Shown here piece by piece: positions 32,306-39,963 of a stretch of DNA of 64,000 nt. The translations under genes and the position numbers were made by a program. Source of the stretch: Massilia agri (lineage in GTDB: Bacteria; Pseudomonadota; Gammaproteobacteria; Burkholderiales; Burkholderiaceae_D); contig NZ_JANUHA010000001.1 in assembly GCF_024753255.1 (NCBI RefSeq), forward strand, positions 124,001 through 188,000, in the 5' to 3' direction. Within the stretch, counting starts at the first letter, position 1. Every line of letters begins with the position of its first letter. The notes under the pieces are model-generated. The model did not search any database. It saw only the letters and a list, made by a program, of their open reading frames with translations, and was not told where the DNA came from.

Positions 32306-32364
32306 GTATGCGTTTTTATGACATGGCGGCGCGGCATTCGCATGCCGCATCGCGTCAAGACATC

Positions 32365-34272
32365 TCAGGCGGCGAGTCGCACGTTGCTGCGGCAGCCGTC
32401 CATCAGGAAGGACAGGCCGACCACCAGCACCAGTTCACCCTCGGCGGAACGCGCGGTACCGGTGATGCCCTCGACGGACAGGGCCGTCATCGGCTTGATC
32501 ACCAGGTCGGCCGTGCCATCGACCGCCGCCACCGCCAGGATGTAGGGCTGCGGGGCGTTGATGACGATGCCGACGCGTTCCGAGCAGGCTTCGTAGCCCA
32601 GCGCCAGGGCCAGCGAACGCACCGGCAGCGGGCGTCCCTGGTCCTTCAGCACCGGGGCGCCGCCCACGCAGGAAAACTCTTCCGGCAGCTCGACCACGCG
32701 CTCGACGACGGCCATCGGCAGCGCCAGCGAAGCGTTCGAGGTCGACACCAGCATGGTCGGCACGATCGACAGCTCGATCGGCAGGCGGATCGCGAACTTG
32801 GTGCCGTGGCCGAGCGAGGAATCGATGCGGATCGCGCCGCGGTTCTTTTCCACCGCCGTCTTGACCACGTCCATGCCCACGCCGCGGCCCGAGACCGAGG
32901 AAGCCACTTCCTTGGTCGAGAAGCCCGGCAGGAACACCAGCTGGTAGGCGTCGTCGTCGTTCGGGGCGCCGTTCTCGCCGATCAGGCCCTTGTCGATCGC
33001 CTTGCGGCGCAGCTTGACCGGGTCCATGCCCTTGCCGTCGTCCTGCAGCACGATCATGACGCTGTTCGCCTCCTGCCATGCTTTGAGCAGGATGAAGGCC
33101 TTGGCCGGCTTGCCGGCGGCGACGCGCTCTTCCGGCGACTCGACGCCGTGGTCGAGCGCGTTACGCAGCATGTGCACCAGCGGGTCGTAGAGGCTGTCCA
33201 CCACGACGCGGTCGACCTCGGTCTCGGCGCCTTCGATGGTCAGCTCGACGTCCTTGCCGAGGTCCTTGGCCAGCTCGCGCACCAGGCGCGGGAATTTCTG
33301 GAACAGGCGGCCCACCGGCTGCATGCGAGTCGCCAGCGTGGCGCGCTGCAGTTCGGCCGAGTAGCGCGAGGCGCGTTCCAGGGTCTCGGTCAGCGTCGCC
33401 ATCAGGGCGGCGGCGGGACCTTCGAACTTGAACTGCTGCAGGCGCTCGAGCAGCACGGCGGCCTGGTTGGCGGCCTGCACCGACTCGCCCGCCACTTCCA
33501 GCAGCGCGTCCAGCTTGACCGCATCGATACGGATGCTTTCGTCTTTCGCAGGCGCGGCGGCGGCGCGCGCATCGGCGACCTTGTCGTTGGAGCGGCGTTC
33601 CACGCCATCCCAGCCCGAGGCCTTGGCCGCCGGGGCGCCCTCGGCCTGCGCGGCGGGCGCCGAGGGCGCGGCGGCAGCCGCGGCGACCGGCGCCGGCGCT
33701 GCGGCTGCCGGGCCAGCCGCGATCGCGGCGCTTTCCGGCACCACGGCGTTGTACATGCCGACCCAGTCCAGGCCATCGTCGCCGACTGCGGGGCTTGCTG
33801 CGACCGGCGCGGCGGCAAGCGGCGCGGCGGCGGCCGGTGCCGGCGCGGCTGCGGCGGCCGGCGCGGCAGCCGGGACGCTCGGCGCGCCCTTGCCTTCGAT
33901 CGCGTCCGTCAGGATGCGCTCGAGTTCCGCCGGCATCTGCGCCAGGCCTTCCGGCGGGGTGCCGTTGTTCAGGTCATTGAGCTGGTCGGCCACGAAGCCC
34001 GAGGCTTCCAGCGCGGCTTCGATCGCCAGCGGGGTCACCGGCGCCTGGCCCGTGCGCAGGGCGTCGAACAGGTTCTCGGTCAGGTGGCAGGCCGCGACCA
34101 GCGCGGGCAGGCCCATGAAGCCGGCGCCGCCCTTGATGGTGTGGAAGGACCGGAACACCGCATTCAGCGTTTCCTTGTTGTCCGGATCGCGTTCGAGGCG
34201 CAGCAAATGTTCTTCAACATTTACCGCAAGGTCCATCGCCTCGACGACGAAGTCCTTGAGCATATCGTCCAT
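32365..34272 (-). CDS. cheA: Chemotaxis histidine kinase CheA, short form without P2
   Basis: The 635-residue kinase has an HPt domain with phospho-histidine H44 (SFHTIKGGAGFMG), an Ala/Pro-rich linker (about 130-205), dimerisation and ATPase domains with N box LRNALDHGVE, G1 DDGKGMD and G2 GRGVGMDVV, and a C-terminal CheW-like domain. I see no separate P2 CheY-binding domain. The start overlaps the cheZ stop by one base (TAATG). CheA phosphorylates CheY-type regulators in response to receptors; no receptor, cheW or cheY gene is in the window. Confidence 0.93.
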   Translation of the reverse strand: MDDMLKDFVVEAMDLAVNVEEHLLRLERDPDNKETLNAVFRSFHTIKGGAGFMGLPALVAACHLTENLFDALRTGQAPVTPLAIEAALEASGFVADQLNDLNNGTPPEGLAQMPAELERILTDAIEGKGAPSVPAAAPAAAAAPAPAAAAPLAAAPVAASPAVGDDGLDWVGMYNAVVPESAAIAAGPAAAAPAPVAAAAAAPSAPAAQAEGAPAAKASGWDGVERRSNDKVADARAAAAPAKDESIRIDAVKLDALLEVAGESVQAANQAAVLLERLQQFKFEGPAAALMATLTETLERASRYSAELQRATLATRMQPVGRLFQKFPRLVRELAKDLGKDVELTIEGAETEVDRVVVDSLYDPLVHMLRNALDHGVESPEERVAAGKPAKAFILLKAWQEANSVMIVLQDDGKGMDPVKLRRKAIDKGLIGENGAPNDDDAYQLVFLPGFSTKEVASSVSGRGVGMDVVKTAVEKNRGAIRIDSSLGHGTKFAIRLPIELSIVPTMLVSTSNASLALPMAVVERVVELPEEFSCVGGAPVLKDQGRPLPVRSLALALGYEACSERVGIVINAPQPYILAVAAVDGTADLVIKPMTALSVEGITGTARSAEGELVLVVGLSFLMDGCRSNVRLAA

Positions 34273-35126
34273 TAGAATCCCAGATCGGCGAGAAGGTCGT
34301 CAACGTTGTCCTGGTTCAGCGCCGTATCCGGCACCGAGGGGCCCTGCATCAGCGGGGCCGCCGCCGGCGGAGCTTCTTTCTTCGCGAGCTTCTCTTTCAG
34401 GTCAGCCGGCGCGTGGTCGCGCAGCAGCTGGGCCAGTTCCTGCTCGACCGTCTGGGTGATCTTCACCACTTTCTTGATCAGCTGGCCGGTGATGTCCTGG
34501 AAGTCCTGCGCCATCATGATCTCGAGCAGGCGCGCCTTCTCGGCTTCGGTCGCTTCGTTGACGGTGGCGGCGAACTGGCGCGAGTCGCCGGCCAGGGCCT
34601 TGAACTCGTCCAGGCTGAGCTTGCCCGAGAACAGGTCGGCCCAGCGGTTTTCCATGTCCTTGGCCTGCTTCGACAGCAGGTCCTGGGCCGGCATGCCGTC
34701 ATCCAGGGTGTTCAGCACCTTGTTGGCGGCCTGTTCGGTCAGGGTGGCGACGTATTCCAGGCGGTCCTGGGCGTCCACGATGGCCGAGGAGGCTTCGGTC
34801 AGCGCCTTGTCGTAGCCCAGTTCGCGCAGCGAATCGTGCAGCAGGCGGACGATGCCGCCCAGGCGTTCGAACATGCCCTGCTCGCCTTCACCGGCGGCGT
34901 GTGCGGCGGCGGCCGGCGCCACGGCCGCGACTGCGGCAACGGCGGGAGCCGCGGCCACGGCAGGCGCGGCGCTCGCCGACACCTGGTCGAACAGCGACTC
35001 GAGGTCGTCTTCATCGGCGGCCGCGGCCACCGGCTCCGGTGCGGGCGCCGGTGCGGCGGGGGCGCTGGTGCGCTGCGCCGCCACTTCCTCGAATAGTGCG
35101 TCGAAATCGTCAGCGGCGTCGGTCAT
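34272..35126 (-). CDS. cheZ: Protein phosphatase CheZ
   Basis: The 284-residue, mostly helical protein has the CheZ catalytic motif QDFQDITGQ, holding the catalytic glutamine that dephosphorylates CheY-P, and a C-terminal CheY-binding tail (NQDNVDDLLADLGF). The first about 90 residues are an Ala/Pro-rich extension with two DALFEEV/ESLFDQV-like acidic patches, absent from the 214-residue E. coli protein. The ATG at 35126 (MTDAADDFDALF) is chosen; the longer frame upstream looks non-coding. It is translationally coupled to cheA. Confidence 0.9.
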   Translation of the reverse strand: MTDAADDFDALFEEVAAQRTSAPAAPAPAPEPVAAAADEDDLESLFDQVSASAAPAVAAAPAVAAVAAVAPAAAAHAAGEGEQGMFERLGGIVRLLHDSLRELGYDKALTEASSAIVDAQDRLEYVATLTEQAANKVLNTLDDGMPAQDLLSKQAKDMENRWADLFSGKLSLDEFKALAGDSRQFAATVNEATEAEKARLLEIMMAQDFQDITGQLIKKVVKITQTVEQELAQLLRDHAPADLKEKLAKKEAPPAAAPLMQGPSVPDTALNQDNVDDLLADLGF

Positions 35127-35513
35127 AATCCCTGCTTCTCCATGATGTATAAGTTCGCAATGAGCGTTTGCAATTCGGTCGGTACTGCGCCCACCTCCGC
35201 GCCGCGCGGGCACGATCAATGATGGTAAGAGTCTGCATGCGAGTGTAGCAGCGTGGTTGCCCTAGGTAAATGTCGGCGACGGCGACGCAACGAAATGGAC
35301 AGCGAAACTTAATTCCGCGACAATTAAAACGTGCAGTTCCTGAATATTTACACAAGGGAGGTGTTGTTTTTCGTAACGTCCTGGCTGCCGCAGCGGTGTT
35401 CACGGGCCCCGGAACAGCAGCCTGAAGTTTGATCGAGCTCAACAGTTTGCGTTCTCGCAATCGCCGCCGCGTCCAGGACGCTTCAGAATGGCGTGGCCAT
35501 TGGAGGAGTCAAT
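35127..35513. other. Divergent promoter region between cheZ and the stress-protein gene
   Basis: This 387-bp stretch has no credible gene and is less GC-rich than its flanks. It must contain the minus-strand cheZA promoter and the plus-strand promoter of the universal stress protein. The clear signals are an FNR-like box (35429-35442) and a strong Shine-Dalgarno GGAGGAG (35502-35508). Confidence 0.6.
35429..35442 (+). promoter_or_regulatory. FNR/ANR-like box upstream of the universal stress protein gene
   Basis: TTGAT-CGAG-CTCAA matches the FNR consensus TTGAT-N4-ATCAA at 9 of 10 defined positions. It lies 72 bp upstream of the ATG, a spacing compatible with class II activation. Universal stress genes are frequent FNR/ANR targets, and an Fnr-type regulator is encoded 1.6 kb away. 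Confidence 0.55.
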
Positions 35514-35981
35514 ATGTACCGCAAAATCCTGATCACCACCGACGGCTCGGCCGTGTCGCAGCATACGGCCTGCGCCGGCGTCAAATTCGCGCAACAGATG
35601 GGCGCCGAGGTGCTGGCCCTGTTCGTCGCGCCCGATTACCAGTATCCCGTGTACGTGGAGATCATCCCGCCCTCCTATCCGAGCGAAGAGGAGTACATCG
35701 CGCAGATGCGCCGCCTGGGCGAGGAATACATGGGCAAGATCATGCGCTCCTGCGGCGCGGCCGGTCTCAAGCACGAATGCATGACGGCGTTTTCCGACAC
35801 CGCCGCCCTCAAGATCGTCGACGTGGCCGAGCAGGAAGGCTGCGACCTGATCTTCATGGGCTCGCACGGACGCAGCGGCTGGGGCCAACTGCTGCTGGGC
35901 AGCGTGACCAACAAGGTGCTGTCCCACACCACCAAGCCGGTGCTGGTGCACCGCCTGATCAGCGAGCCGGTGGCTAGCTGA
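35514..35981 (+). CDS. Universal stress protein, UspA family
   Basis: The 155-residue alpha/beta protein begins MYRKILITTDGSAVSQH and has the ATP-binding motif GSHGRSGWGQLLLGSV (G-x2-G-x9-G-S/T). GGAGGAG lies 6 nt before the ATG at 35514, which decides the start. Family members bind ATP or act as stress effectors in starvation or low oxygen. An FNR-like box upstream suggests oxygen or redox control. Confidence 0.93.
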   Translation: MYRKILITTDGSAVSQHTACAGVKFAQQMGAEVLALFVAPDYQYPVYVEIIPPSYPSEEEYIAQMRRLGEEYMGKIMRSCGAAGLKHECMTAFSDTAALKIVDVAEQEGCDLIFMGSHGRSGWGQLLLGSVTNKVLSHTTKPVLVHRLISEPVAS

Positions 35982-36086
35982 TCCACAGCCTGCCTTGCGG
36001 GGCGGCCGTGAAGAAAGAACGACAAATGACCGCGCGAACCTGTGTTAGCCTGAACCGGTCAGCGTCGCTTCACTGAAGGAAGATTC

Positions 36087-36731
36087 ATGATTCGCATTGT
36101 TATTGCCGACGACCACACGATCATGCGCGAGGGCCTCAAGCGCATCCTCGACGGTGCGCCGGACATCGACATCGCCGGCGAAGCGACCAATGGCTTTGAA
36201 GTGCTGGCCCAGGTGCGCCAGGGCGGCTTCGACCTGCTGCTGCTCGACCTGTCCATGCCGGGCCGCAGCGGGGTGGACCTGATCCGCCAGGTGCGCAGCG
36301 AGGCGCCCAAGCTCGCCATCCTGATCCTCACCATGCATGAGGAAGAACAATACGCGGTGCGCGCCATCCGCGCCGGCGCCCAGGGTTATCTCACCAAGGA
36401 AAGCGCGGGCACCCAGCTGGTGGGCGCAATCCGCAAGGTAGCCTCCGGCCGCCCTTATATCAGTACCGAAGTGGCCGAGCAGCTGGCGCTGAACATCATG
36501 GCGCCGAACGAACAGTTGCTGCACAAGCAATTGTCTGACCGGGAATTCGAGGTGTTTTCGCTACTCGTCAGTGGGAAGTCGATCACCGAGATCGCCAACG
36601 GCCTGCATTTGTCCGTCAAGACCGTCAGCACCCACAAGACGCGCATCATGCAGAAGATGGGCATGACTTCGCTGTCGGAAATGGTGCAGTACGCGGTCGC
36701 GCACCGGCTGCTGTCGCCAATGAAGGCCTAA
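36087..36731 (+). CDS. NarL/LuxR-type response regulator
   Basis: The 214-residue protein has a receiver domain (acidic pair D8-D9, phospho-acceptor D54 in LLLDLSMPG, conserved lysine in GYLTKES) and a C-terminal LuxR helix-turn-helix (LSDREFEVFSLLVSGKSITE, then SVKTVSTHKTRIMQKM). AAGGA lies before the ATG. No cognate sensor kinase gene is adjacent; the partner may be elsewhere. Confidence 0.93.
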   Translation: MIRIVIADDHTIMREGLKRILDGAPDIDIAGEATNGFEVLAQVRQGGFDLLLLDLSMPGRSGVDLIRQVRSEAPKLAILILTMHEEEQYAVRAIRAGAQGYLTKESAGTQLVGAIRKVASGRPYISTEVAEQLALNIMAPNEQLLHKQLSDREFEVFSLLVSGKSITEIANGLHLSVKTVSTHKTRIMQKMGMTSLSEMVQYAVAHRLLSPMKA

Positions 36732-37084
36732 TCGAATTAGACACGCGGGCCCGCCCTTGGTGCGGCCCGCGCCACGCTGTTTCCCTCCCGCCCTGCCCCC
36801 TCCAGGCGCCAGGCTGCAATGCCATCCACCGGGTTTTCCCTCTGTCGCCAAGGCTGGCAGTCGGAGAATTCCTACAAGCCTAGCAACCGTCCTACCTACA
36901 TATTCAGCAATAGCTGATATTCGTGCCGGACTCGTGTTGGCATACTGAATTCACCGTTTCGACTTGCTTGCGATCCAAGTCCCAGCGTGAGCCAGCCGCC
37001 AGCGGGGTCCGCCTCCACCGAGCCGGTAGCAAGCTTCGCCCCGTGGTCGCCGCCCAAACCATGAGTCTTTCACTGGAGATGAGC
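36732..37084. other. Intergenic region upstream of the Fnr-type regulator
   Basis: The 353 bp contain no convincing gene; an open frame covering part of it has no Shine-Dalgarno or family match. A GC-rich 8-bp hairpin (36744-36771, CGCGGGCC with 12-nt loop) lies past the response-regulator stop without a T-run. An imperfect palindrome, TATTCAGC-AATA-GCTGATA (36901-36919), could be an operator. Confidence 0.45.
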
Positions 37085-37936
37085 ATGCAGTCCCAGCCAA
37101 CAGAACAACGCAACGTCACCCAGCCGACCCTGCACTCGCCCATGGAAGCCGGCCGCCAACGCCAGGGACGCCTCTGGTCCAACCTCAAGGAAGTGTGCGA
37201 CCTGCTGCGCATTCCCGCCAGCGTCTCGGTCACGTCGGAAGAACTGCTGTTCCAGCACGTGCAGTTCAAGACCGGCCAGCGCGTCCACACCATCGGCCAG
37301 GCCTTCGACACTTTATATATCGTCAACTCGGGCTTCCTGAAGACCGTGCTGATCGACGAATTCGGCAACGAGCAGGTGCTGAGCTTCCCGATGAAGGGCG
37401 ACATGCTGGGCGTGGACGGCATCCACACCCGCCACTACGCCTCGGAAGCCGTCGCCCTTTCCGACTGCGACCTGATCCTGCTGCCGTTCAAGAAACTCAC
37501 CGCCCTCGGCCGCGTCCACGCCGAGCTCGAAAACATGATGTACGGCGTCATGAGCCGCGAGCTGGTGCGCGAGCAGACCATGATCGGCATGCTCGGCGCC
37601 TTGTCCGCCGAAGCGAGAGTCGCCCGCTTCCTGGTCTCCCTGGCCGACCGCTTTGCCGCCATGGGTTACTCGAGCAAGCTGTTCAACCTGCGCATGACGC
37701 GCCACGAGATCGGCAGCTACCTCGGCCTCACGCTCGAGACCGTCAGCCGCACGCTGTCGGCCTTCAACGAGATCGGCCTGATCACCGTCGACCAGCGCAC
37801 CATCGGCATCAAGGACGCCGAAGCGCTCAAGACCCTGCGCCGCCTGCCGCCCTCGCGCTCGCGGACCAAGGGCGGAGCGAAGCAGAAGGCGGAGTCGGAG
37901 CAGCCGGGTGACGATCAGGTGTTGGCAACGGCCTGA
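37085..37936 (+). CDS. Crp/Fnr-family regulator with Fnr-type helix but no Fe-S cysteines
   Basis: The 283-residue protein has a cyclic-nucleotide-fold domain (about 50-165) and a Crp-type helix-turn-helix, TRHEIGSYLGLTLETVSRTL, whose E-x2-SR residues match the FNR recognition helix. Only two cysteines exist (C38 and C128), so the four ligands of the oxygen-labile [4Fe-4S] cluster are missing. The C-terminus has a basic, low-complexity tail. The ATG at 37085 has GGAG 6 nt upstream; in-frame ATGs at 37061 and 37079 are alternatives. The signal it senses is unknown. Confidence 0.9.
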   Translation: MQSQPTEQRNVTQPTLHSPMEAGRQRQGRLWSNLKEVCDLLRIPASVSVTSEELLFQHVQFKTGQRVHTIGQAFDTLYIVNSGFLKTVLIDEFGNEQVLSFPMKGDMLGVDGIHTRHYASEAVALSDCDLILLPFKKLTALGRVHAELENMMYGVMSRELVREQTMIGMLGALSAEARVARFLVSLADRFAAMGYSSKLFNLRMTRHEIGSYLGLTLETVSRTLSAFNEIGLITVDQRTIGIKDAEALKTLRRLPPSRSRTKGGAKQKAESEQPGDDQVLATA

Positions 37937-37957
37937 CGGCGTCCTCGACTAAACAAG

Positions 37958-37990
37958 AAGGCCGGCGTTCCTCACGGACGCCGGCCTTTT
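37958..37990 (+). terminator. Intrinsic terminator after the Fnr-type gene
   Basis: AAGGCCGGCGT and ACGCCGGCCTT form a perfect 11-bp stem with a 9-nt loop and TTTT tail, 22 bp past the stop codon. Confidence 0.9.
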
Positions 37991-38021
37991 CTTTGTGAAC
38001 ACTGCGGGTACTATCTATACA

Positions 38022-38152
38022 TAGGGTGGTCGGCTCTGCCGACCGCGCGTTCAACTCACCGCTGCTCAGAGACGCAATTCGCGTAGATGCTACTGAAGTT
38101 TGAACGCGCGTTCGGCGGAGCGTGATTCAGTCCACAGGACTGAATCACCCCT
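38022..38152. repeat. Interspersed palindromic repeat, copy 1
   Basis: The left arm TAGGGTGGTCGGCTCTGCC-GACCGCGCGTTCAA pairs with TGAACGCGCGTTCGGCGGAG in the right arm (38101-38120). The right end carries an extra perfect hairpin GTGATTCAGTCC-ACA-GGACTGAATCAC (38122-38148) before CCCTAC. The left arm differs from that of copy 2 (49881) by a two-base swap only. The element edge overlaps the TAG stop of the glycine-zipper gene. Confidence 0.8.
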
Positions 38153-39230
38153 ACTGGTCACGGGTCAGGACACCGTTGCTGACGCGCACACGATCCCCCT
38201 GGCGCACGCCGGGGTCATTGTCGTACTGCAGCGTCTGCGTCGCGCCGCTGGTCGAATACCGCACCACCACCTCGAAGCGCTGTTCCTTGTTCATATTGCG
38301 CTGGATATTGCGTCCTGCCAGACCTCCCGCCACGGCGCCAGCCACGGTCGCCGCGGTACGGCCGCTGCCGCTGCCGACCTGGCTGCCCAGCAGACCACCC
38401 ACCACGGCGCCGCCGGCCGTGCCCAGGTAGTTGCCATTACCCGACACTTCGATCACGTTCACCGCTTCCACCACGGCGCAGTTGCTGCAGTAGCGCGCCT
38501 GGCGCGGCTCGCTGACCCTTCCGCCGCTGAGCAGCGGACGGCCGAGCACGGTGGTGGCGTAGCGACCGTCGGCGCGGATGGTCGCGGTCACGCGGCTGCC
38601 GGAGGTGATGCGGTCGGTGTTGCGGATCGTATAGATGGCGTCGTATTCGCCCGGACGCACTTCCGGCAGGAAGAACACGCCGCGCGCGCCGGCGATGGCC
38701 ACTTCGACGCGGGCGCCCGGCGTGCCGAAGACGGTAAAGCGCAGCTCGTTGCCCGGGCTTAGGTCCGGGCTGCCCTGCACGTCGAAGCGTTCCACGCGCG
38801 GCTGCGAGGCCAGCTGGCCGCGCTGGCTGCGCGGGGCGTTCGGCTGCAGCAGCGATTCGCTCAGCAGGCTGGTAGCCACCTGGTTGCCCAGTCGCAGGTT
38901 GGCGGTCACGCCGCTCTCCGGACGGATGCGGTCATGGGTGCCGATGGTGTAGGTGCCGGTGTACTGGCCGGGCTCGACCTCGGTCAGGTTCAGGTTACGG
39001 GTCGCGCCGTCGATGCGCAGCGTGGCCACGCCGCCGGGGCTGCCGTAGAGGTCGAAGTGCAGCTCGACACCCGGGTTCAGGCGGCGCACCTCTTCCACAT
39101 TGAATCCATTGATCACCGGGGCATAGTTGCGGCCCCCCTGGTAGGCCTGCGCCTGGGCGCCGCCAAGGACAGCCGGGCCGAAGGCCAGCATGGCGGCAAA
39201 AGCGGCATGTAAAAAGGTGCGGAAAAGCAT
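38151..39230 (-). CDS. Envelope protein with duplicated beta domain and glycine zipper
   Basis: The 359-residue protein has a signal peptide (cleavage near A28), two tandem copies of an unnamed domain of about 90 residues (about 36-128 and 143-233; each has PG-x-EL-x-F, a G-S/T-PG turn, EV-x-PG-x-Y and T-x-DRI), a CSNC pair, a glycine-zipper segment of the Rick_17kDa type (GTAGGAVVGGLLGSQVG, AGAVAGGLAGR) and a C-terminal beta region. Glycine-zipper proteins insert in or associate with the outer membrane. The TAG stop lies within the edge of a palindromic repeat, so its C-terminus may have been reset by that insertion. Confidence 0.85.
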   Translation of the reverse strand: MLFRTFLHAAFAAMLAFGPAVLGGAQAQAYQGGRNYAPVINGFNVEEVRRLNPGVELHFDLYGSPGGVATLRIDGATRNLNLTEVEPGQYTGTYTIGTHDRIRPESGVTANLRLGNQVATSLLSESLLQPNAPRSQRGQLASQPRVERFDVQGSPDLSPGNELRFTVFGTPGARVEVAIAGARGVFFLPEVRPGEYDAIYTIRNTDRITSGSRVTATIRADGRYATTVLGRPLLSGGRVSEPRQARYCSNCAVVEAVNVIEVSGNGNYLGTAGGAVVGGLLGSQVGSGSGRTAATVAGAVAGGLAGRNIQRNMNKEQRFEVVVRYSTSGATQTLQYDNDPGVRQGDRVRVSNGVLTRDQ

Positions 39231-39303
39231 GGCTATTCCTCCATGAGCGATTGACGTTCTGTCCTACTAGAACTTACGCCTCAGCACATGGGAAGTCAGT
39301 ACG

Positions 39304-39963
39304 CTAACGTACGCAGTGGACGGCGTCGCCGGAGCTCACGTAGATCGTGTCGCCCGGCTCCGGCCGGATCGCGTGGCCGCCCGTGAAGGAACCGAAGGAA
39401 GGCAGGATCATGCGCTCGCTGCCCACCACGAAGCACGGCAGGCGCAGCGCGTCGAAGCGGGTCGCCAGCACGTAGACGGGATGGATGTGGCCGGCCAGCG
39501 CATAGCCCGGCGTGTCGAGATCCGGATGGTGGCAGAAGGCGAAGGGACCGACCTGGTGCGGTTCGTCCACCAGTTCGATTCCCAGTTGCGCCGCCGGGTC
39601 GCCTGCGTGGCGGTCGTGGTTGCCACGCACGAGGGTCAGGCGCAGGCTGCTCCTGCGCGCGCGCCAGGCCAGCATCGCCTGCTGGGTGGCGCTGGCGTGG
39701 GCCGCGCGCGCATGCAGGAAGTCGCCGAGGAAGACGATGTGCTGCGCCCCATGCGCGTCGACGAGGGCGTCGAGCCCCGTCAGGTTCTCGGTCGTGGTCC
39801 CGCGCGGCACCGGCACGCCCAGCGCCCGGAAGGCGGCAGCTTTTCCGAAGTGGATGTCGGCCACGATCAGCATCTTCTCCGCCGGCCAGTACAGTGCCTT
39901 CTCCGGCAGCAGCAGCACCGTTTCGCCGGCCACCCGCGCCGCCACGCTCGTCGTGTGCATCAT
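39304..39963 (-). CDS. pdeM: Ligase-associated DNA damage response endonuclease PdeM
   Basis: The 219-residue calcineurin-like metallophosphoesterase has DIHFGK, GDFLH, GNHD, CHHPD and GHIHP metal-binding motifs in the right order. It belongs to the nuclease family encoded next to ATP-dependent ligases and Lhr-type helicases. It overlaps the helicase stop by 4 nt (ATGA), the last gene of the repair operon. Confidence 0.92.
   Translation of the reverse strand: MMHTTSVAARVAGETVLLLPEKALYWPAEKMLIVADIHFGKAAAFRALGVPVPRGTTTENLTGLDALVDAHGAQHIVFLGDFLHARAAHASATQQAMLAWRARRSSLRLTLVRGNHDRHAGDPAAQLGIELVDEPHQVGPFAFCHHPDLDTPGYALAGHIHPVYVLATRFDALRLPCFVVGSERMILPSFGSFTGGHAIRPEPGDTIYVSSGDAVHCVR

Noticed and set aside
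37085-37936. Calling this gene fnr/anr (oxygen-sensing)
   Set aside because: The cysteine ligands of the [4Fe-4S] cluster are absent; only the DNA-reading helix is Fnr-like.
38122-38148. Perfect hairpin as an intrinsic terminator of the glycine-zipper gene
   Set aside because: No T-run follows on the minus strand, and the hairpin belongs to the right end of the palindromic repeat; it may still stabilise the transcript end.
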